Numbered from the stretch's first letter, positions 27,430 through 38,919 are shown. The stretch: DNA of 64,000 nt from Oligella urethralis DSM 7531 (GCF_000372065.1 NZ_AQVB01000006.1:62001-126000); one strand, 5' to 3'. The notes: generated from the letters alone by a model not told the origin. Numbers and translations are program-made.

Positions 27430-28947
27430 ATGAAAAAGTATCTCTTAGCCATCGAAAGCGCCGCCTCCGAATCCAGTGTGGCCATCGTAGAAGTGCATCC
27501 CCAGCTTAACTCAGAGGGTCTAAGCGTTTATAAGGTAGCCCGTGAGTGGCTGGCTTATAATCGTTCGGGCTCATTGGATCATGCCGAGCAACTCTTACCC
27601 TTGCTTGATAGCTTATTGGCTGAGGCGGCGATTACAAAAGCGGAGCTCGCGGCCGTGGCTTTTAATCAGGGGCCCGGTGCTTTTACTGGTCTGCGCATTG
27701 CGTGTGGCTTGGCGCAGGGGATGGCATTGGGTTTGGATTTGCCACTGATTCCGATTGATTCCTTGCGTGCCACCGCCCAGTTGGCGCTAGATTATTTATT
27801 AGCGACTAAGCAGATAGCTTGCACTAAACAAGACACGGCGGACAATAAAAAAAGTGTGAATGTTGATTATGTTGTTACACTTTTAGACGCGCGCATGAGT
27901 GAAGCGTATATGGCGATCTATCAATTAAGGCCGGTGGCTGACCGTGAGCAGGGTACCTTCGATCTCAAGTTGGTGCAAAAGCCTAGTCTTATTGCTATTA
28001 ATGATGTGTTGATGTGGTTGGATGGGCAGCGGATGTATGATGAGCGTCGTTTGTTTTTCTGTGGTAATGCACTGGCGGTCTATGCTGAGGAGTTGGCAAG
28101 GAGTTTTGAGCAGAAAAGCTTTGATTTTACGGTGCTACCTGATCAAGTGACGGAGTGGCCTAGTGCTGGGGTAATTGCTCAATTAGCAGTTAAAAAATGG
28201 CAGCGTGGAGAGGCGATTGAAGCACATTTAGCAGCCCCTATTTATTTGCGCGATAAAGTCGCCTTTACTGAGAAAGAACGTGCCGCCGGCCTAATTGGTA
28301 ATCCCTCCGCCGCATTGCCGGAGGCTACTCAATCACCTCCTGCGGATGAGCTTGATGTCAAGCCGTCTGCAGCTCACAGAGCATTTCAGCTAGCGCATGA
28401 GCACTATCAGCTGCGACCGATGCGTGAGGAGGATATTGCCGCTGCCTTGTTGATTGAGCAGACGGTACAGGACTACCCTTGGACCCGGGGTAATTTTAAA
28501 GATAGTCTTCGTGCGGCTTATCCTGCCTGGGTGATTGAGCAAAAGAAGACGAGTGCTGAGCAAGCGGATGCATCACAACGGATTGTTGGCTTTGCCATTC
28601 AAATGTTAGCACCGGATGTGGCGCATGTGCTTTTAATTGCTGTGGAACCGTCCCTGCAAGGTGTGGGTTTAGGTAGTTTTTTATTAAAGACCTTGGAGCA
28701 AAATGCCTTAGCGAATGGCCTGGATAAGCAAATTTTAGAGGTGCGTGACTCAAATCTGCAAGCCCAGCGTTTTTATTTAAGACATCGTTATGCGGTGATT
28801 GGCAAGCGCAAGGGCTATTATCGTGAAGTTAGTGGTAGCAGTGAGGATGCCATTGTGCTGGAAAAGCAGCTTAGTCCGGAGGATGCTACACTTGACGCCC
28901 TTGAATTGATCGCGAGCACTGAACCATTGGATAAGGCTGCGCCATGA
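27430..28947 (+). CDS. tsaB-rimI: TsaB-RimI fusion protein
   Basis: A 505-residue fusion of two usually adjacent genes. Residues 1 to about 290 are TsaB, the scaffold of the TsaD complex that makes t6A37 on tRNAs (motifs LAIESAASESSVAIV, FNQGPGAFTGLRIA). Residues about 325-480 are a GNAT acetyltransferase like RimI, which acetylates ribosomal protein S18. The GNAT part shows LRPMREEDI, the acetyl-CoA loop in VEPSLQGVGLG and the EVRDSNLQAQRFY stretch. The link between them is Pro/Ala-rich. No stop or frameshift divides them, so the fusion is genuine in this sequence. The next gene overlaps its stop by 4 nt. Confidence 0.92.
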   Translation: MKKYLLAIESAASESSVAIVEVHPQLNSEGLSVYKVAREWLAYNRSGSLDHAEQLLPLLDSLLAEAAITKAELAAVAFNQGPGAFTGLRIACGLAQGMALGLDLPLIPIDSLRATAQLALDYLLATKQIACTKQDTADNKKSVNVDYVVTLLDARMSEAYMAIYQLRPVADREQGTFDLKLVQKPSLIAINDVLMWLDGQRMYDERRLFFCGNALAVYAEELARSFEQKSFDFTVLPDQVTEWPSAGVIAQLAVKKWQRGEAIEAHLAAPIYLRDKVAFTEKERAAGLIGNPSAALPEATQSPPADELDVKPSAAHRAFQLAHEHYQLRPMREEDIAAALLIEQTVQDYPWTRGNFKDSLRAAYPAWVIEQKKTSAEQADASQRIVGFAIQMLAPDVAHVLLIAVEPSLQGVGLGSFLLKTLEQNALANGLDKQILEVRDSNLQAQRFYLRHRYAVIGKRKGYYREVSGSSEDAIVLEKQLSPEDATLDALELIASTEPLDKAAP

Positions 28948-29948
28948 TTGCTGATAGTTTAAATCCGATACAGCAGCAACTACTGACAGAGTTAGGCATT
29001 AATTATCTGTGGGGCAGGAGTTTAGCGCCTAATTTACAAAGGGTGCCAACACAGTCTGTGCCCAAGTCATCCGCACTGGCGCTAGCGGCAGTGGATGTAG
29101 GCGTAGATACAGTACAGGTGGCGACGCAAGCAGCGGAGGCGGCAAGCACTGAATCGGCGCAAGCGGCTGCTGAAACGGCACGCAAAATGTTGCAACAAGC
29201 ACGACATCGCCTACCGGAGGTGGCAAAACCAACCTCAACCGTGACTGCAAGCGCCTCACCAATAGTGGCTACCCCAGCCGTAGCTTCAGCCAGGACAGCA
29301 TCAGAGAGAGCAGCGCAAGCACAAGCTGCTGTATCCAGCGCTGCGCTTAGTTTGCACGAGCTATCTTGGCAAGCGCTCGTGTCCTATGCGGCGGAGTGCT
29401 ATGGTAGTGCCCTTAGCGAAGCGAGCCGAGCGGCAATTTTTTCAACCGAAGCGCTGGAGCCTAAGGCGGATTGGCTATTTATTGAGCAATTACCTATTAC
29501 CTCAAGTTATCATCAAGCAGAGGCTGTCTCAGTTGATGCGGATAGACTTTTTGAGGCGATGTTGAGTGCATTGGCATTGCAGCGGCATGAGGTTCAGCGC
29601 TTGCCTTTGTTGCTGTATGATGCGGCGCATGAGCCTCGTACTGGCAAGGATCCGGCCTCTGCATTGTCGTTGATTTTTATTGAGCAACTTAAGCGTATCC
29701 GCCCGCGATGTATTGTGGCGTTTGGTGATGCGGCGGCGGCATTACTTGCGGTGGATAGTGGTTTACTGGCGTTAAGACGGCAGGAGCTCGTGTTTGAGCA
29801 CCCAGCGCTTGGCAGTATCCCGGTAGTAGCAACCTTTTCACCGCAGTATTTATTACTTCATAGCTCAGAAAAGGCGCAAAGCTGGCAGGATTTAAAGCGT
29901 GCCCGTCGGCTTATTCGCGCTCAGGACGAGTGCCAAAGCGCCTCTTAA
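28944..29948 (+). CDS. Uracil-DNA-glycosylase-fold protein, degenerate; candidate DNA polymerase III psi
   Basis: A 334-residue protein in the position where Betaproteobacteria carry a gene annotated as uracil-DNA glycosylase family. The C-terminal half fits that fold (FEAMLSALALQ, RPRCIVAFGDAAAALLA, VVATFSPQYLL). The catalytic GExPG motif is replaced (WLFIEQLPITSSYH) and the cluster-binding cysteines of family 4 enzymes are missing, so it is probably not a glycosylase. The N-terminus (QQQLLTELGINYLWGR) resembles the start of E. coli HolD as I recall it, and holD adjoins rimI there. An Ala-rich linker fills about 44-140. It overlaps the upstream gene by 4 nt (ATGA), and its stop overlaps that of lplT. 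Confidence 0.65.
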   Translation: MIADSLNPIQQQLLTELGINYLWGRSLAPNLQRVPTQSVPKSSALALAAVDVGVDTVQVATQAAEAASTESAQAAAETARKMLQQARHRLPEVAKPTSTVTASASPIVATPAVASARTASERAAQAQAAVSSAALSLHELSWQALVSYAAECYGSALSEASRAAIFSTEALEPKADWLFIEQLPITSSYHQAEAVSVDADRLFEAMLSALALQRHEVQRLPLLLYDAAHEPRTGKDPASALSLIFIEQLKRIRPRCIVAFGDAAAALLAVDSGLLALRRQELVFEHPALGSIPVVATFSPQYLLLHSSEKAQSWQDLKRARRLIRAQDECQSAS

Positions 29949-31258
29949 CTAATAATATGCTGCTGTTGCCCATGGGCGGTTGAGCCGATCTCGGAAAAGA
30001 CCTGTGGATAGACCTTTTGATTATGCTTGGCAAGCAACATCACTAAGCCCATCATCACCACCACAAGGGCACCAAAGATATAAATAATGGTATAAATCGA
30101 GTAGTTCAGATGCACCATGACGGCATAGGCACCTACCATTAATAAAATATTTAATTGCTCATTGAAGTTTTGTACTGCAATGGAATGGCCTGCAGATAAC
30201 AGCACGTGACCGCGATGCTGTAATAGGGCATTTAAAGGCACCACAAAATAACCGGATAAGGCGCCGACCCAGATAAGTAGCGCAATTACTTGCCAGCCAG
30301 GTTGCACAAAATTCATCAGGAGCACGCTTAAACCCATCAATACTCCCACGGGTAATACGCTTAGCGTTTGTTCTAGTCTCACTCTAGAGGCGGCGACTGC
30401 ACCAATGACGGTACCTAAGGCAGCGACCCCCATCAACATGGCAGAGCCCTCCAGCGTATAGCCTAGATGCTCCTCGCCCCATTTAAGCACGACTAGCTGT
30501 AAGGTGGCGCCAGCACCCCAGAACAACGTGGTCACCGCTAAGGAAATTTGACCGACGGGATCCTTCCAGAGAATGCGTACATAACCGCTAAACACACCAA
30601 TTAGGCGAATTGGATTACGCTCCTGACGTGGATACTTAAAGCGAGTGTCGGGAATCATGAGATTGCAGAGGGCGGCTAATAAATAGATAAAGCCAACCAC
30701 AACAATACCTGCTTCCGCTGGTGAGGCCGCAAAGAAATCAATTAATTTGATGCTCATCAAGGCGTCGGCCACGCTATCGCGTGTTAAAAAGCCACCCAAC
30801 ATCACACCCACAATAATGGAGATAACGGTGGTTCCTTCAATCCAGCTATTGCCCTTGACCAAGTCCTTAGGTGGCAGTAATTCAGTGACAATGCCGTATT
30901 TTGCCGGTGAATAGGTGGCGGCACCAATGCCAACAATGCCATAGGCTAAACAGACGACGTAGGCATTGGTGAGATTACTAAAGCCAAGGAGTGGGAAAGC
31001 AAACATCATCAGACAGCCGATGAGCTTGATGGAATTAGTGATAAACATCACTCGGCCTTTAGGAATGGAATCGGCAAAGGCACCGACAAAGGCCGCTAAA
31101 ATCACATAAGCAAAGGCAAAGAACCATTTCATGACCGGCGTCAGCCACTCCGGTCCCTGTAGTTCCATAATCAGCGCGATAGCGACAATAAACAAGGCAT
31201 TATCAGCTAGAGATGAGAAGGTCTGCGCTAGCATGACCGTGTAAAAACCTCTCTTCAA
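29945..31258 (-). CDS. lplT: Lysophospholipid transporter LplT
   Basis: A major-facilitator membrane protein of 437 residues with about 12 hydrophobic segments, moving lysophospholipids across the inner membrane for re-acylation. Characteristic are MLAQTFSSLADNALFIVAIAL at the N-terminus, the YSPAKYGIVTELLP motif and the NSWIEGTT segment. The partner acyltransferase gene aas is not adjacent here. Its stop overlaps the stop of the upstream convergent gene in the sequence TTAA. Confidence 0.92.
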   Translation of the reverse strand: MKRGFYTVMLAQTFSSLADNALFIVAIALIMELQGPEWLTPVMKWFFAFAYVILAAFVGAFADSIPKGRVMFITNSIKLIGCLMMFAFPLLGFSNLTNAYVVCLAYGIVGIGAATYSPAKYGIVTELLPPKDLVKGNSWIEGTTVISIIVGVMLGGFLTRDSVADALMSIKLIDFFAASPAEAGIVVVGFIYLLAALCNLMIPDTRFKYPRQERNPIRLIGVFSGYVRILWKDPVGQISLAVTTLFWGAGATLQLVVLKWGEEHLGYTLEGSAMLMGVAALGTVIGAVAASRVRLEQTLSVLPVGVLMGLSVLLMNFVQPGWQVIALLIWVGALSGYFVVPLNALLQHRGHVLLSAGHSIAVQNFNEQLNILLMVGAYAVMVHLNYSIYTIIYIFGALVVVMMGLVMLLAKHNQKVYPQVFSEIGSTAHGQQQHIIS

Positions 31259-31504
31259 CTCAACTCCACCTGATACTGTTGTTCATACAATAAATAAGCG
31301 CAACTCAATCTGCTTTACCGTCAATTCTTAAAATGATTACTGTAACATAGCTATAAAATGAAATTTTATATTGATGCCAAAAGTCAGGATAAAGTCAGCG
31401 AATATACCTTGTGCTGCGATAAAATAGCTTCTTTGCTAAAAAGCATTCTTGCTATTTATCCGAAACCATTATTTTAGTCAAATTTAAAGCGGAATTTTTA
31501 AAGC

Positions 31505-34500
31505 GTGCGCCTTACTCAAATTAAATTAGCCGGATTTAAATCTTTTGTCGATCCCACCACCATACCCGTACCCAGTCAGTTGGTCGGGATTGTGGGACCA
31601 AATGGTTGCGGTAAATCTAATATTATTGATGCCGTGCGTTGGGTGCTGGGTGAAACGAGAGCCTCGGAGCTGCGCGGTGAATCCATGCAGGACGTTATTT
31701 TTAACGGCTCGGATGAACGCCGGCCGGCAGGTCGCGCCTCAGTCGAGTTAGTATTTGATAATAGCGAGGGGCGGGCGGTCGGTCAATGGAGCGTGTTTGC
31801 CGAAATCTCTGTACGCCGTATTCTGACGCGTGACGGTACCAGTAGCTACTATATCAATAACCAACAAGTGCGCCGGCGCGACATTCATGATGTGTTTTTG
31901 GGGACTGGTTTAGGCGCCAGAGGTTATGCCATTATTGGTCAAGGCATGATTAACCGACTGATTGAGGCTAAACCAGAGGAACTGCGTACCTATTTAGAGG
32001 AGGCGGCAGGCGTTTCTCGCTATAAAGAACGTCGTCGTGAAACTGAAAATCGTTTAGCCGATACTCGCGAAAATCTGACCCGAGTGGAGGATATTCTTAG
32101 TGAGCTAGCTAATCAGCTAAGGCGCTTAGAGGCGCAAGCCGAAGTGGCTACACGTTATCGTAGCCTACAAGCCGAGGGCGAGCAAAAGCAATTTGCCTTT
32201 TGGTATTTAAAAGAGCAAAGTGCGATTGAGGAGCAGACCACTAAAAAATTCCAAAGAGAAGCGGCTCAAAGTGCGTTAGAGGAGGCCTTAGCCTCATTCC
32301 GACAAATAGAAAAGGAGTTGGAGTACCGGCGCCAAGCACATTATCAAGCGGGCGATGCCTTACATAAGGCGCAAACGGCCCTCTATGAGAATAATGCCCA
32401 AGTGGCCAGTCTAGAAGCGGAGATTCGTCACGCGACTGAATCACGCCAACGTTTAGAGAGCAATAAGCGTCGCTTACAGCAACAAATTGAGGAGTGGGAT
32501 GCCCAGTTTCAGCATTGTGCCGTGCAGTTGGAAGAGGTAGCTGGTGAATTAGAAGAAACCGCAATTCACTACGAGGAGAGTCAGGCGCGCTTAGAGCAAA
32601 TTCAAGAAGAGCTCCCGGCCATTGAGGAGCGGGTCGCGCAATTTGATAGGAATAAAGAGGAACTACGTCTAGACTTATCTCGTTTAGAGCAAAAGCAGGC
32701 CTTAGCCCAACAGCAAAAAAGCGATAGTGAGCGTCAACTAGCGCAGTTAAGTAGTCGTCGTGAGCGCCTGCTGCAAGAACAGTCAGCCATGGTTGCACCC
32801 GAACACCTTAAATTGGATACGCTCAAGGCGGAGCGTGATAATTCAGAGCATCAATTAGCCGAGGCGCAGGCACAGCTGATTGAAATTGAAGAGCGCTTGC
32901 CTGGTTATGATGAGGAACGACGTCAAGCGGCACAGGAGGCGCAACAAGCGCAGCAAGTCGTGTCAAGGTTAGAAGCCCGTTTAGAGGCGTTACAAAGTCT
33001 GCAAGCCGATGTGATGCAAAATAAAGAGCTTGAGCCTTGGCTTAAAAAGCATGGCTTGCAGGCTAGTTCTCCCTTATGGCAAAAGATCCACATAGAGGCT
33101 GGCTGGGATATGGCTTTGGAGTCTGTGTTGGGGGAGCGTTTAAGTGCCTTGGAAATACCAAGCTTAGATGCGGCCGTCTCATTGGCAGCGGATCAGCCAC
33201 CGACTCGTATGATGCTCTATCAAAAGCCTACAGCCATGCCGTTCAATGAGCAACACCCTAGCTTCAAGCCTTTATTAAGTTTAGTGCGTTGTCCAGACCC
33301 TGATCTTAAGGGGTTGTTAGCGCTTTGGTTGGACGGTGTGTTTGTGGTTGATACGCTACAAGAGGCTTTATCCAAACGTGAGCAGCTTGCCCCAGGAGCG
33401 CGTTTGGTGGTGCAGCAAGGGCATGTCGTTGATAGCTACGGAATGTTATTCTATGCGGCGGATAATGCACAAGCAGGCATGCTAGCGCGGCAACAAGAAA
33501 TCGATAACTTACAGCGTGAGATTAAGGCGGAGCGCTTAATCAGTGAGCAATTAAGTACGAGCTTACAGCAAGCGGAGCGTCAGTGGCAGCATGGCAATCA
33601 AGCCTTGGGACCGGCACGTCAACGTGTCTCTGAAATGAGCCGTTTTTTACATGAGCATCAATTGGCCTATAGTCAATTAGTGCAAAAAATCGAGCAAGCC
33701 GATATGTTACAAAAGCGGCTAACGACGGATTTAGACGAGTTAGCCTTGCAGCACGAGGAGTACGCTGCGCGTATTGAGGGATTTAGTTTGGATTTGGAAT
33801 CCAACCAGGAATTATTAGAGCAAAAGCGTGAGGCTTATGCCACCTTGAATTTAGAGGCCGAGGCGAGTGTTGCGGCAATGCGCGAAATTCGTCAGCGCAC
33901 GCAGGAGCTCGAGCGCGCAACACGTGAAATTGAGTTTGAACAACGTAGTCTTAAATCCCGTGCCGAGGAGTTAACACGTAATCAGTCCTTAGCCAAGCAG
34001 CAAAGTGAGCAATCGAAACTTGAGTTGGAGTCGCTCGAAGGGGAGTTATTCGATATTGATCAGCAAAGCACCCAAGCCGCATTACAGGAGCTACTCGCAA
34101 TACGTAAGGAAAAAGAGGAGACTTTAGCTGCTAAGCGCATGGAGCTAGAGGCAATCGAATTGCGTTTACGCGAACAGGATGAAAAGCGTCTGCAACTAGA
34201 ACTCTCGATTGAGCCGCGGCGCCAAGAGATTACTCAGCTGCAATTAGATGAGCAGGCGGCGCGATTAGCCGCAGAGCAATTTACCGAGCAATTGGAGCGA
34301 CACGAGCTTAATCGTACAAGCTTGCAGCAATTTATTGAAGCCAGCCCAGAATTGGCAAAAATGGCTACGGCAGAGGCACAAGCCGAGTGGTTGCAGGCTG
34401 AAACTCAGCGTATTTCGCGTGCCATAGAGCGCTTGGGTTCGGTTAATTTAGCCGCCTTGGAGGAGCTAGAGCAAGCTCAGCAACGCAAGGCCTTTTTAGA

Positions 34501-35050
34501 TGCGCAGCAAGCGGATTTGCAGGAAGCCATTGATACCTTGGAGGAGGCAATACGTAATATTGACCGCGAAACGCGTCAGTTATTACAGGAAACCTTTAAT
34601 TTGGTTAATGATCATTTTGCACAACTATTTCCGCAGCTGTTTGGCGGCGGGCAAGCTAAGCTCGTGATGACCGGTGAGGAAATTCTGGATGCAGGGGTGC
34701 AGGTGATGGCTCAACCACCGGGTAAGCGTAACAGCACCATTCATCTCTTATCGGGTGGGGAAAAGGCGCTAACCGCAACCGCCTTGGTTTTTGCTTTATT
34801 TAAATTGAACCCCGCACCGTTCTGCCTTTTAGACGAGGTGGATGCGCCGCTGGATGATGCCAATACCGAACGTTATGCTAATTTGGTGAGCTCAATGAGT
34901 AAGCAGACGCAGTTCTTATTTATTTCTCACAATAAAATCGCCATGCAAATGGCGAAGCAACTGGTCGGGGTCACGATGCAGGAGCAGGGTGTGTCACGGA
35001 TTGTGGCGGTGGACTTGGATACGGCAGTACAAATGATGGGTGCTGACTAG
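31505..35050 (+). CDS. smc: Chromosome segregation protein SMC
   Basis: A 1181-residue condensin ATPase organising the chromosome. The N-terminal head has Walker A GPNGCGKSN at 31-39. Two long coiled coils flank a hinge near 515-630, and the C-terminal head has the signature LLSGGEKALTA and Walker B with LLDEVDAPLDDAN. The start is GTG 31505. The C-terminus is full length, so the element beginning at 35051 inserted directly behind the stop codon without truncating it. zipA and ligA follow, as in related genomes. Confidence 0.97.
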   Translation: MRLTQIKLAGFKSFVDPTTIPVPSQLVGIVGPNGCGKSNIIDAVRWVLGETRASELRGESMQDVIFNGSDERRPAGRASVELVFDNSEGRAVGQWSVFAEISVRRILTRDGTSSYYINNQQVRRRDIHDVFLGTGLGARGYAIIGQGMINRLIEAKPEELRTYLEEAAGVSRYKERRRETENRLADTRENLTRVEDILSELANQLRRLEAQAEVATRYRSLQAEGEQKQFAFWYLKEQSAIEEQTTKKFQREAAQSALEEALASFRQIEKELEYRRQAHYQAGDALHKAQTALYENNAQVASLEAEIRHATESRQRLESNKRRLQQQIEEWDAQFQHCAVQLEEVAGELEETAIHYEESQARLEQIQEELPAIEERVAQFDRNKEELRLDLSRLEQKQALAQQQKSDSERQLAQLSSRRERLLQEQSAMVAPEHLKLDTLKAERDNSEHQLAEAQAQLIEIEERLPGYDEERRQAAQEAQQAQQVVSRLEARLEALQSLQADVMQNKELEPWLKKHGLQASSPLWQKIHIEAGWDMALESVLGERLSALEIPSLDAAVSLAADQPPTRMMLYQKPTAMPFNEQHPSFKPLLSLVRCPDPDLKGLLALWLDGVFVVDTLQEALSKREQLAPGARLVVQQGHVVDSYGMLFYAADNAQAGMLARQQEIDNLQREIKAERLISEQLSTSLQQAERQWQHGNQALGPARQRVSEMSRFLHEHQLAYSQLVQKIEQADMLQKRLTTDLDELALQHEEYAARIEGFSLDLESNQELLEQKREAYATLNLEAEASVAAMREIRQRTQELERATREIEFEQRSLKSRAEELTRNQSLAKQQSEQSKLELESLEGELFDIDQQSTQAALQELLAIRKEKEETLAAKRMELEAIELRLREQDEKRLQLELSIEPRRQEITQLQLDEQAARLAAEQFTEQLERHELNRTSLQQFIEASPELAKMATAEAQAEWLQAETQRISRAIERLGSVNLAALEELEQAQQRKAFLDAQQADLQEAIDTLEEAIRNIDRETRQLLQETFNLVNDHFAQLFPQLFGGGQAKLVMTGEEILDAGVQVMAQPPGKRNSTIHLLSGGEKALTATALVFALFKLNPAPFCLLDEVDAPLDDANTERYANLVSSMSKQTQFLFISHNKIAMQMAKQLVGVTMQEQGVSRIVAVDLDTAVQMMGAD

Positions 35051-35105
35051 CCCCGCCGTTCAGGGCGGGGAAGGATAGCGCGGACGGCGTAGCCGTCCTT
35101 GAGTT

Positions 35106-35318
35106 TCAGTGGGGTGTCTGCTGCTGCTCGATGTACTGTCGCACGATGGAAATCGGCGCACCGCCACAGGATGAAGCGAAGTAGGACGGCGACCACAGTA
35201 CGCCCTTCCAGTAGCGTTTCTGGATGTCGGGCCGTTCCTTGCGCAGTAGGCGGCTGGACACGCCCGGTTCGCCTGTGAAGTGAGCGGTGCAGTCATGCCG
35301 CCAGCAGCAGGAACCCAC
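35106..35318 (-). pseudogene. tnpA: C-terminal remnant of IS200/IS605 transposase TnpA
   Basis: The reading frame encodes VSSRLLRKERPDIQKRYWKG, then WSPSYFASSCGGAPISIVRQ-YIEQQ, the C-terminal part of Y1-family transposases. The nucleophilic Tyr in QYIEQQ is kept. The N-terminal half with the HUH motif is gone, and the residues before about FTGEPG are unrelated to the family. It cannot be functional alone. Confidence 0.85.
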
Positions 35319-35327
35319 CGAAGCGAT

Positions 35328-35396
35328 TCAGGTGCGGCTCAATGCCACACCTGAGCGCCGTAGGAATCTCCGGCCTTCAGGCCGGGGAGGATGTCA
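35328..35396 (+). other. IS605 right end / omega-RNA-like scaffold relic
   Basis: Stem 1 is TCAGGTG (35328-35334)/CACCTGA (35348-35354); stem 2 is CCGGCC (35370-35375)/GGCCGG (35380-35385); then GGGGAGGATGTCAA. In IS605-type elements this region is both the transposon right end and the 3' scaffold of the TnpB guide RNA, with the guide lying just beyond the end. No TnpB is present in the window, so function is doubtful. Confidence 0.55.
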
Positions 35397-35527
35397 ATAA
35401 ACATTGCTTTGATGCAATAGCTTACACATCAACGGGCTAAAATAGGGCAAAATATACGATTAGCTCTTTCTTTTATATATTTTATATACTTAGGCACGGA
35501 TTTCGATAGGATTTTTAAGGTTGACGC

Positions 35528-36763
35528 ATGAATAGTTTGCAAATTACGCTGATTGTCATCGGCCTCGTCATTATTGGTCTGGTGTTACTTTATAATTGGT
35601 GGCAGGATCAGCAGGCACAAAAGCGTTTAAATCGTCATTTTAATCAAAGTGACTCCGACCCTTTATTGGATGGTCAAGAGGGTTTTGCTAATCCTAAAGC
35701 ACCGTTTCAATCCACCCCTCACGTACTTAGTAGCGAGCGAGATGGTCCTAGTCTAGGTGCGATGCAGGCTGCTGAGGATGAGGGTCCTACCGTATCCTTT
35801 GGTACTGCTGCAACTGGAGCGGATGTTGAGCCGCAGCTGGCTGAGATGCCGACAGCGGCTGGTGAGCAGAGAGGCTCAGCGGTAGAGCATACTGCTTCAG
35901 CCCCTGCACCTTCTGCTAGTTCACAGCAAGCGCGAGCTTCGGCGATCGCCGAGATGAGTGAGACGGGGCCTGATCCAATGACGGAAGCAGTGGTGGATTT
36001 ACGTTTTGAGCGTCCGCTACTAGGTCGAACCATTATTGAGCAGGCGCTGCGTTTTCCCACTGCTGATGATAAGGCAATTCGCTATTTTGCAGAAACAGAA
36101 GACGGTATGTGTCACGCAGTGATTCGTCCAGATGTGCCTTATGTCGCCTTGCAACTGGCGGTCTTGATGTCGAACCGTTTAGGTCCTTTACAGGATGTGC
36201 ATTGGTCCGCAGCAATGATGATCGCTGATGAGATGGCTCAGCAGTTTGATGCCGATTTAGAGGCTCCTAGCTTCAAGGATCTCGAACAACATGCCTTGGG
36301 CTTAGATGATATGTGCGCTTCCTTAGATGCCCAGGTGGGATTAAGCTTATTACTTGAGGGACCGCAGCCGCTTAAGTCGGTGGCGGAAATTGCTCGTAAG
36401 CGAGGTTTTGTAGACTATAGACAAACCTTGGCGTGGTTAAATAATCAGGGCCAGGTGTGTTTTTATATGTTGTTTGATGGTCTTGCACTGAGTCAGGTAG
36501 AGTCTGCTAGCGTTGAGCGTCTTGAGCTGTTATTGGATGTGCCTAATAGCCCAGCTGATCGCCATGCCTTTGGCAAAATGGTGGGGGCGGCACGTGACCT
36601 CGCTGGCTTATTGCGCGCAAGTATTGTCGATGATCAAAATCAACCGCTTGAGCGTGATGATTTAGTGGCGGCAGTGGATGAGCAAATTTATGAGATCTAT
36701 CAAAAGCTTGATGAGGTAGGTCTGAGCGCCGGCTCTGAGCGTGCGCGTCGAGTTTTCTCCTAG
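35528..36763 (+). CDS. zipA: Cell division protein ZipA (FtsZ-binding)
   Basis: A 411-residue protein anchored by one N-terminal membrane segment (ITLIVIGLVIIGLVLLY, about 6-22) followed by a basic stretch and an Ala/Pro/Glu-rich disordered linker to about 150. The C-terminal domain (about 175-405) fits the FtsZ-binding ZipA_C domain (DGMCHAVIRPDVPYVALQL, EGPQPLKSVAEIARKRGF, QIYEIYQKLDEVGL). It tethers the FtsZ ring to the membrane. Its position between smc and ligA is the conserved one, but the IS605 relic now separates it from smc, so it needs its own promoter. Confidence 0.88.
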   Translation: MNSLQITLIVIGLVIIGLVLLYNWWQDQQAQKRLNRHFNQSDSDPLLDGQEGFANPKAPFQSTPHVLSSERDGPSLGAMQAAEDEGPTVSFGTAATGADVEPQLAEMPTAAGEQRGSAVEHTASAPAPSASSQQARASAIAEMSETGPDPMTEAVVDLRFERPLLGRTIIEQALRFPTADDKAIRYFAETEDGMCHAVIRPDVPYVALQLAVLMSNRLGPLQDVHWSAAMMIADEMAQQFDADLEAPSFKDLEQHALGLDDMCASLDAQVGLSLLLEGPQPLKSVAEIARKRGFVDYRQTLAWLNNQGQVCFYMLFDGLALSQVESASVERLELLLDVPNSPADRHAFGKMVGAARDLAGLLRASIVDDQNQPLERDDLVAAVDEQIYEIYQKLDEVGLSAGSERARRVFS

Positions 36764-36801
36764 GCTGATAAAGCGCATTAGGGCATTTGTTAAATATGAT
36801 G

Positions 36802-36832
36802 GCCGCGGTTATTCCTTGACTGCGGCTTTTTT
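36802..36832 (+). terminator. Intrinsic terminator between zipA and ligA
   Basis: GCCGC (36802-36806) pairs with GCGGC (36822-36826), with further pairs GT/AC inside, followed by six T. It ends only about 12 nt before the ligA ATG. Confidence 0.85.
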
Positions 36833-36834
36833 AA

Positions 36835-38919
<2,085 letters not shown>

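Larger units (their letters stand above)
35051..35396. mobile_element. Decayed IS605-type element between smc and zipA
   Basis: A visibly GC-rich island with no intact gene. At the left, CCCCGCC (35051-35057)/GGCGGGG (35064-35070) forms an end hairpin, and GGACGGC/GCCGTCC (35082-35098) a second one. Inside is the C-terminal third of a Y1 transposase reading leftward. At the right is a tnpB-tail-like stretch with the hairpins and GGGGAGGATGTCAA end typical of IS605 right ends. The arrangement equals IS605 (tnpA leftward, tnpB rightward) after a large internal deletion. Confidence 0.82.

Noticed and set aside
28944-29948. Active uracil-DNA glycosylase
   Set aside because: The GExPG catalytic motif and the iron-sulfur cysteines are missing, so the enzyme call is not supported.
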